64,000 nucleotides of DNA from Linyphia triangularis (lineage: Eukaryota; Arthropoda; Arachnida; Araneae; Linyphiidae): NCBI GenBank assembly GCA_963978545.1, contig OZ021726.1, positions 56,527,959 to 56,591,958 of the forward strand, given 5' to 3'. The notes beneath the pieces were generated by a model, which saw only the letters and a program-made list of their open reading frames with translations, was not told where the DNA came from and did no database searches. This document shows, piece by piece, positions 62,020-64,000 of the stretch (its first letter is position 1; each line of letters begins with the position of its first letter). Made by a program: the position numbers and the translations under genes.

Positions 62020-63528
62020 TTGCAAAACGATTTCTAATAGGGCTACAGCTCTGAAATTTTCAGCACAAGTAGTTTTGGCATTCTAATTGGACTATTGACA
62101 AAAAGAATGTTAAAATTTTAATTTGCCTTTTGATTAATTTCTTTAATTATCATTTTCACAAAAAGCGACTTCTAGGCCTAGAGCTCTGAAAGTTTCAACA
62201 TAAGTAGTTTTAGCCTTTTAATTGGACTTTTGAAAAAAGAATTTTAAATTTTTATTTAGTTCCTTTTTAATTAATTATTTTAATTGATTAATATTTATTT
62301 TACAAAATGATTTCTAATAGGGCTACAGATTTGAAATTTTCAACGTTAGTAGCTTTAGCCTTATAATTGGACTTTTGAAAAACAAAATATAAATTTTTAA
62401 CTTTTTTTTTTTTTTTAATTAATTAATAAATATTTAAATATTTTACAAAATGATTTCTAATAAGGCTACAGCTCTAAAAATTTTAACATAAGTAGTTTTG
62501 ATCTTCAAATTTGACTTTGGAAAAACAGAATTTCAAATTTTTATTTAGTTTTTTTTTAATTAAGGTTTTTGATTAATTAATATATGTTTAACAAAACGAT
62601 ATCTAATAGGACTGCAGCTCAGAAATGTTCAACATAAGCATATATGGCCCCCTATTGAACTTTCGAAAAACTGAATTTTAATTTTTTATTTAGTTCTTTT
62701 TTAATTAATTTTTTTAATTAATTAATAAATATTTTACAGAATGATTTCTGATAGGGCTACAGTTCCGAAATTTTCAACTTAAGTAGTTTTGGCCTTCTAA
62801 TTGGACTTTTGAAAACAGAATTTTAAATTTTTATTTAGTTTTTTTTTTTAATTAATTTTTTTAATTAATTAATAAATACTTTACAAAATGATTTCTAATA
62901 GGGCTACAGCTCTGAAATTTTCAGCACAAGTAGTTTTGGCATTCTAATTGGACTATTGACAAAAAGAATGTTAAAATTTTAATTTGTCTTTTGGTTAATT
63001 TTTTTAATTAATATTTCCACAAAAAGCGACTTCTAATAAGCCTAGAGTGCTGAAAGTTTCAACATTAGTAGTTTTGACCTTTTAATTGTGCTTTTTGCAC
63101 CTTTTAAAATATTCTGAAAGGGGTGTTGTATTATAGTTATTAATGGGGCATTTTTTTTTTATTGTTTCTCGACAAGGGAGGGGCTTTTAATATTAAGGCT
63201 TTACTTAGCATTTAGTTCTTAGTGTTTGAGGCGACCTTACGCTCACGCTGCAATAAACCTTTCATCAAACAAAACGAGCTCATATTTGCATAGCAATGAA
63301 CCTTTCAACGAGTGAAGTAAGCCATTGCTTATGTGGCAATGAACTTTTGAGCGAGCGAAGCGAGCTCGATTTAGCGTAGCAATGAACCTTCCTGCTAGCG
63401 AAGCGCCAAAAACTAGAACCTATACACCAATGACGGATTTCCGCAACGCGAGGCCTCACAGCTAGCTAAAATATTGCACATGTTAAAATTTCGTAGCGAA
63501 GCACGGTTATTCAGCTAGTATTTCATAA
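62020..63528 (-). mobile_element. Copy B of the 143-bp-unit repeat family, inverted relative to copy A
   Basis: Reverse complemented it starts TATGAAATACTAGCTG, then AATAACCGTGCTTCGC and TACGAAATTTTAACATG. The GGTTCATTGCT segment (about 63245-63415) and about eight tandem units (62031-63110) follow, each with CTAATAGGGCTACAG and AAGTAGTTTTGGC in plus orientation. Spacing averages about 143 bp. It lacks the ACACACAAACACAGC end of copy A, so it is truncated or has lost that end. Confidence 0.85.
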
Positions 63529-63856
63529 AAATCAGGAATTGGTTTGGTTTCTTGAGGGTTAGCCTCTAAAAGTTTGTGACTTTTTAAATTTCAATTTTAT
63601 AGAGTAGTATTGTATCATATTGTAATATTCTAGTACGGCAAGAGGTTACTACAGTTATTAAAATAAATTGGTGATTTAGAACATTGGCAAACTGAAAGAA
63701 AAGTAGGGCTGAGGAACATTGCACAACTTTCAATTAATCTATATTACTGATGTGGATTTGTGTCATTTACCGTTTTTATATTTCCATCGTACGTTTAGAA
63801 AAAATGAAGAGTTTGGCGATATTTTTTGCGATAATTGTAATATGGGTCTTTTTAAA

Positions 63857-64000
<144 letters not shown>

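Noticed and set aside
62031..63110. Regularly spaced repeats considered as a CRISPR-like array
   Set aside because: Units are about 143 bp, diverged and contiguous, with no constant repeat/unique spacer pattern, in an animal genome.

Overview
This window comes from a eukaryote, almost certainly an invertebrate animal and most likely an arthropod. It is very AT-rich non-coding DNA with short, GC-richer exons. The exons are bounded by ordinary metazoan splice signals, a pyrimidine tract plus CAG/TAG acceptor and a GTAAG-type donor. The repeats are also animal-like: tRNA-derived SINEs, a Tc1 element, hAT elements, TA- and TTAA-flanked MITEs, and a decayed copy of a Cys-rich CXC-type family that I know as repetitive in arthropods. 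I cannot name the species; chelicerate or hemipteran would be guesses.

The window is dominated by ONE gene on the minus strand that runs off the left edge and very probably off the right edge too. I assembled 20 coding exons by eye: 60110-60308, 58336-58480, 54702-54816, 51842-51940, 50379-50537, 47408-47750, 46821-46957, 43722-43775, 42219-42269, 38798-38881, 33160-33222, 32010-32066, 29884-29982, 28236-28390, 22532-22647, 20849-20979, 17645-17720, 15168-15251, 10084-10189 and 1-695. All 19 junctions keep one reading frame, giving 2,968 coding bases or about 989 residues. The product is the arthropod member of the sickle tail (SKT/KIAA1217) and SRCIN1 (p140Cap/SNIP) family. From memory, insect members are named coiled-coil domain-containing protein CG32809 or AGAP005037. 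In transcript order it encodes the conserved AIP3/Bud6-like N-terminal module (E1-E2), Pro/Tyr-rich disordered segments (E3-E6), a short coiled coil (E7), six tiny phase 1-1 exons of Ser/Pro-rich sequence (E8-E13), a long conserved coiled-coil block (E14-E18), a linker (E19) and a long Pro/Gln-rich C-terminal exon (E20). The start codon, first exons and stop codon lie outside the window.

The introns are full of mobile-element debris. An old inverted pair of a repeat with about 143-bp internal tandem units sits at 27041-27952 and 62020-63528. A hAT-like element at 23121-26994 has a 758-bp foldback element and a SINE fragment nested inside it. Other hAT MITEs are at 42764-43385 and 57460-58176. 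There is a TTAA-flanked MITE at 41619-41852, a dead DD34E Tc1 element at 30219-31743, and a second long inverted-repeat element at 59385-60056. Two tRNA-derived SINEs are at 20633-20812 and 50646-50854; the first lies 22 bp from a splice donor. A diverged tandem array of roughly 100-bp period abuts exon E7. Many G/C homopolymers of 10-18 nt stand out against the AT background.

I see no second intact protein gene, no true tRNA or rRNA gene and nothing like a CRISPR array. I did not find a novel multi-gene system. The points most worth following up are the possible alternative-splicing region (phase 1-1 microexon cluster and a candidate alternative terminal exon at 45303-45357) and several apparently undescribed non-autonomous elements.
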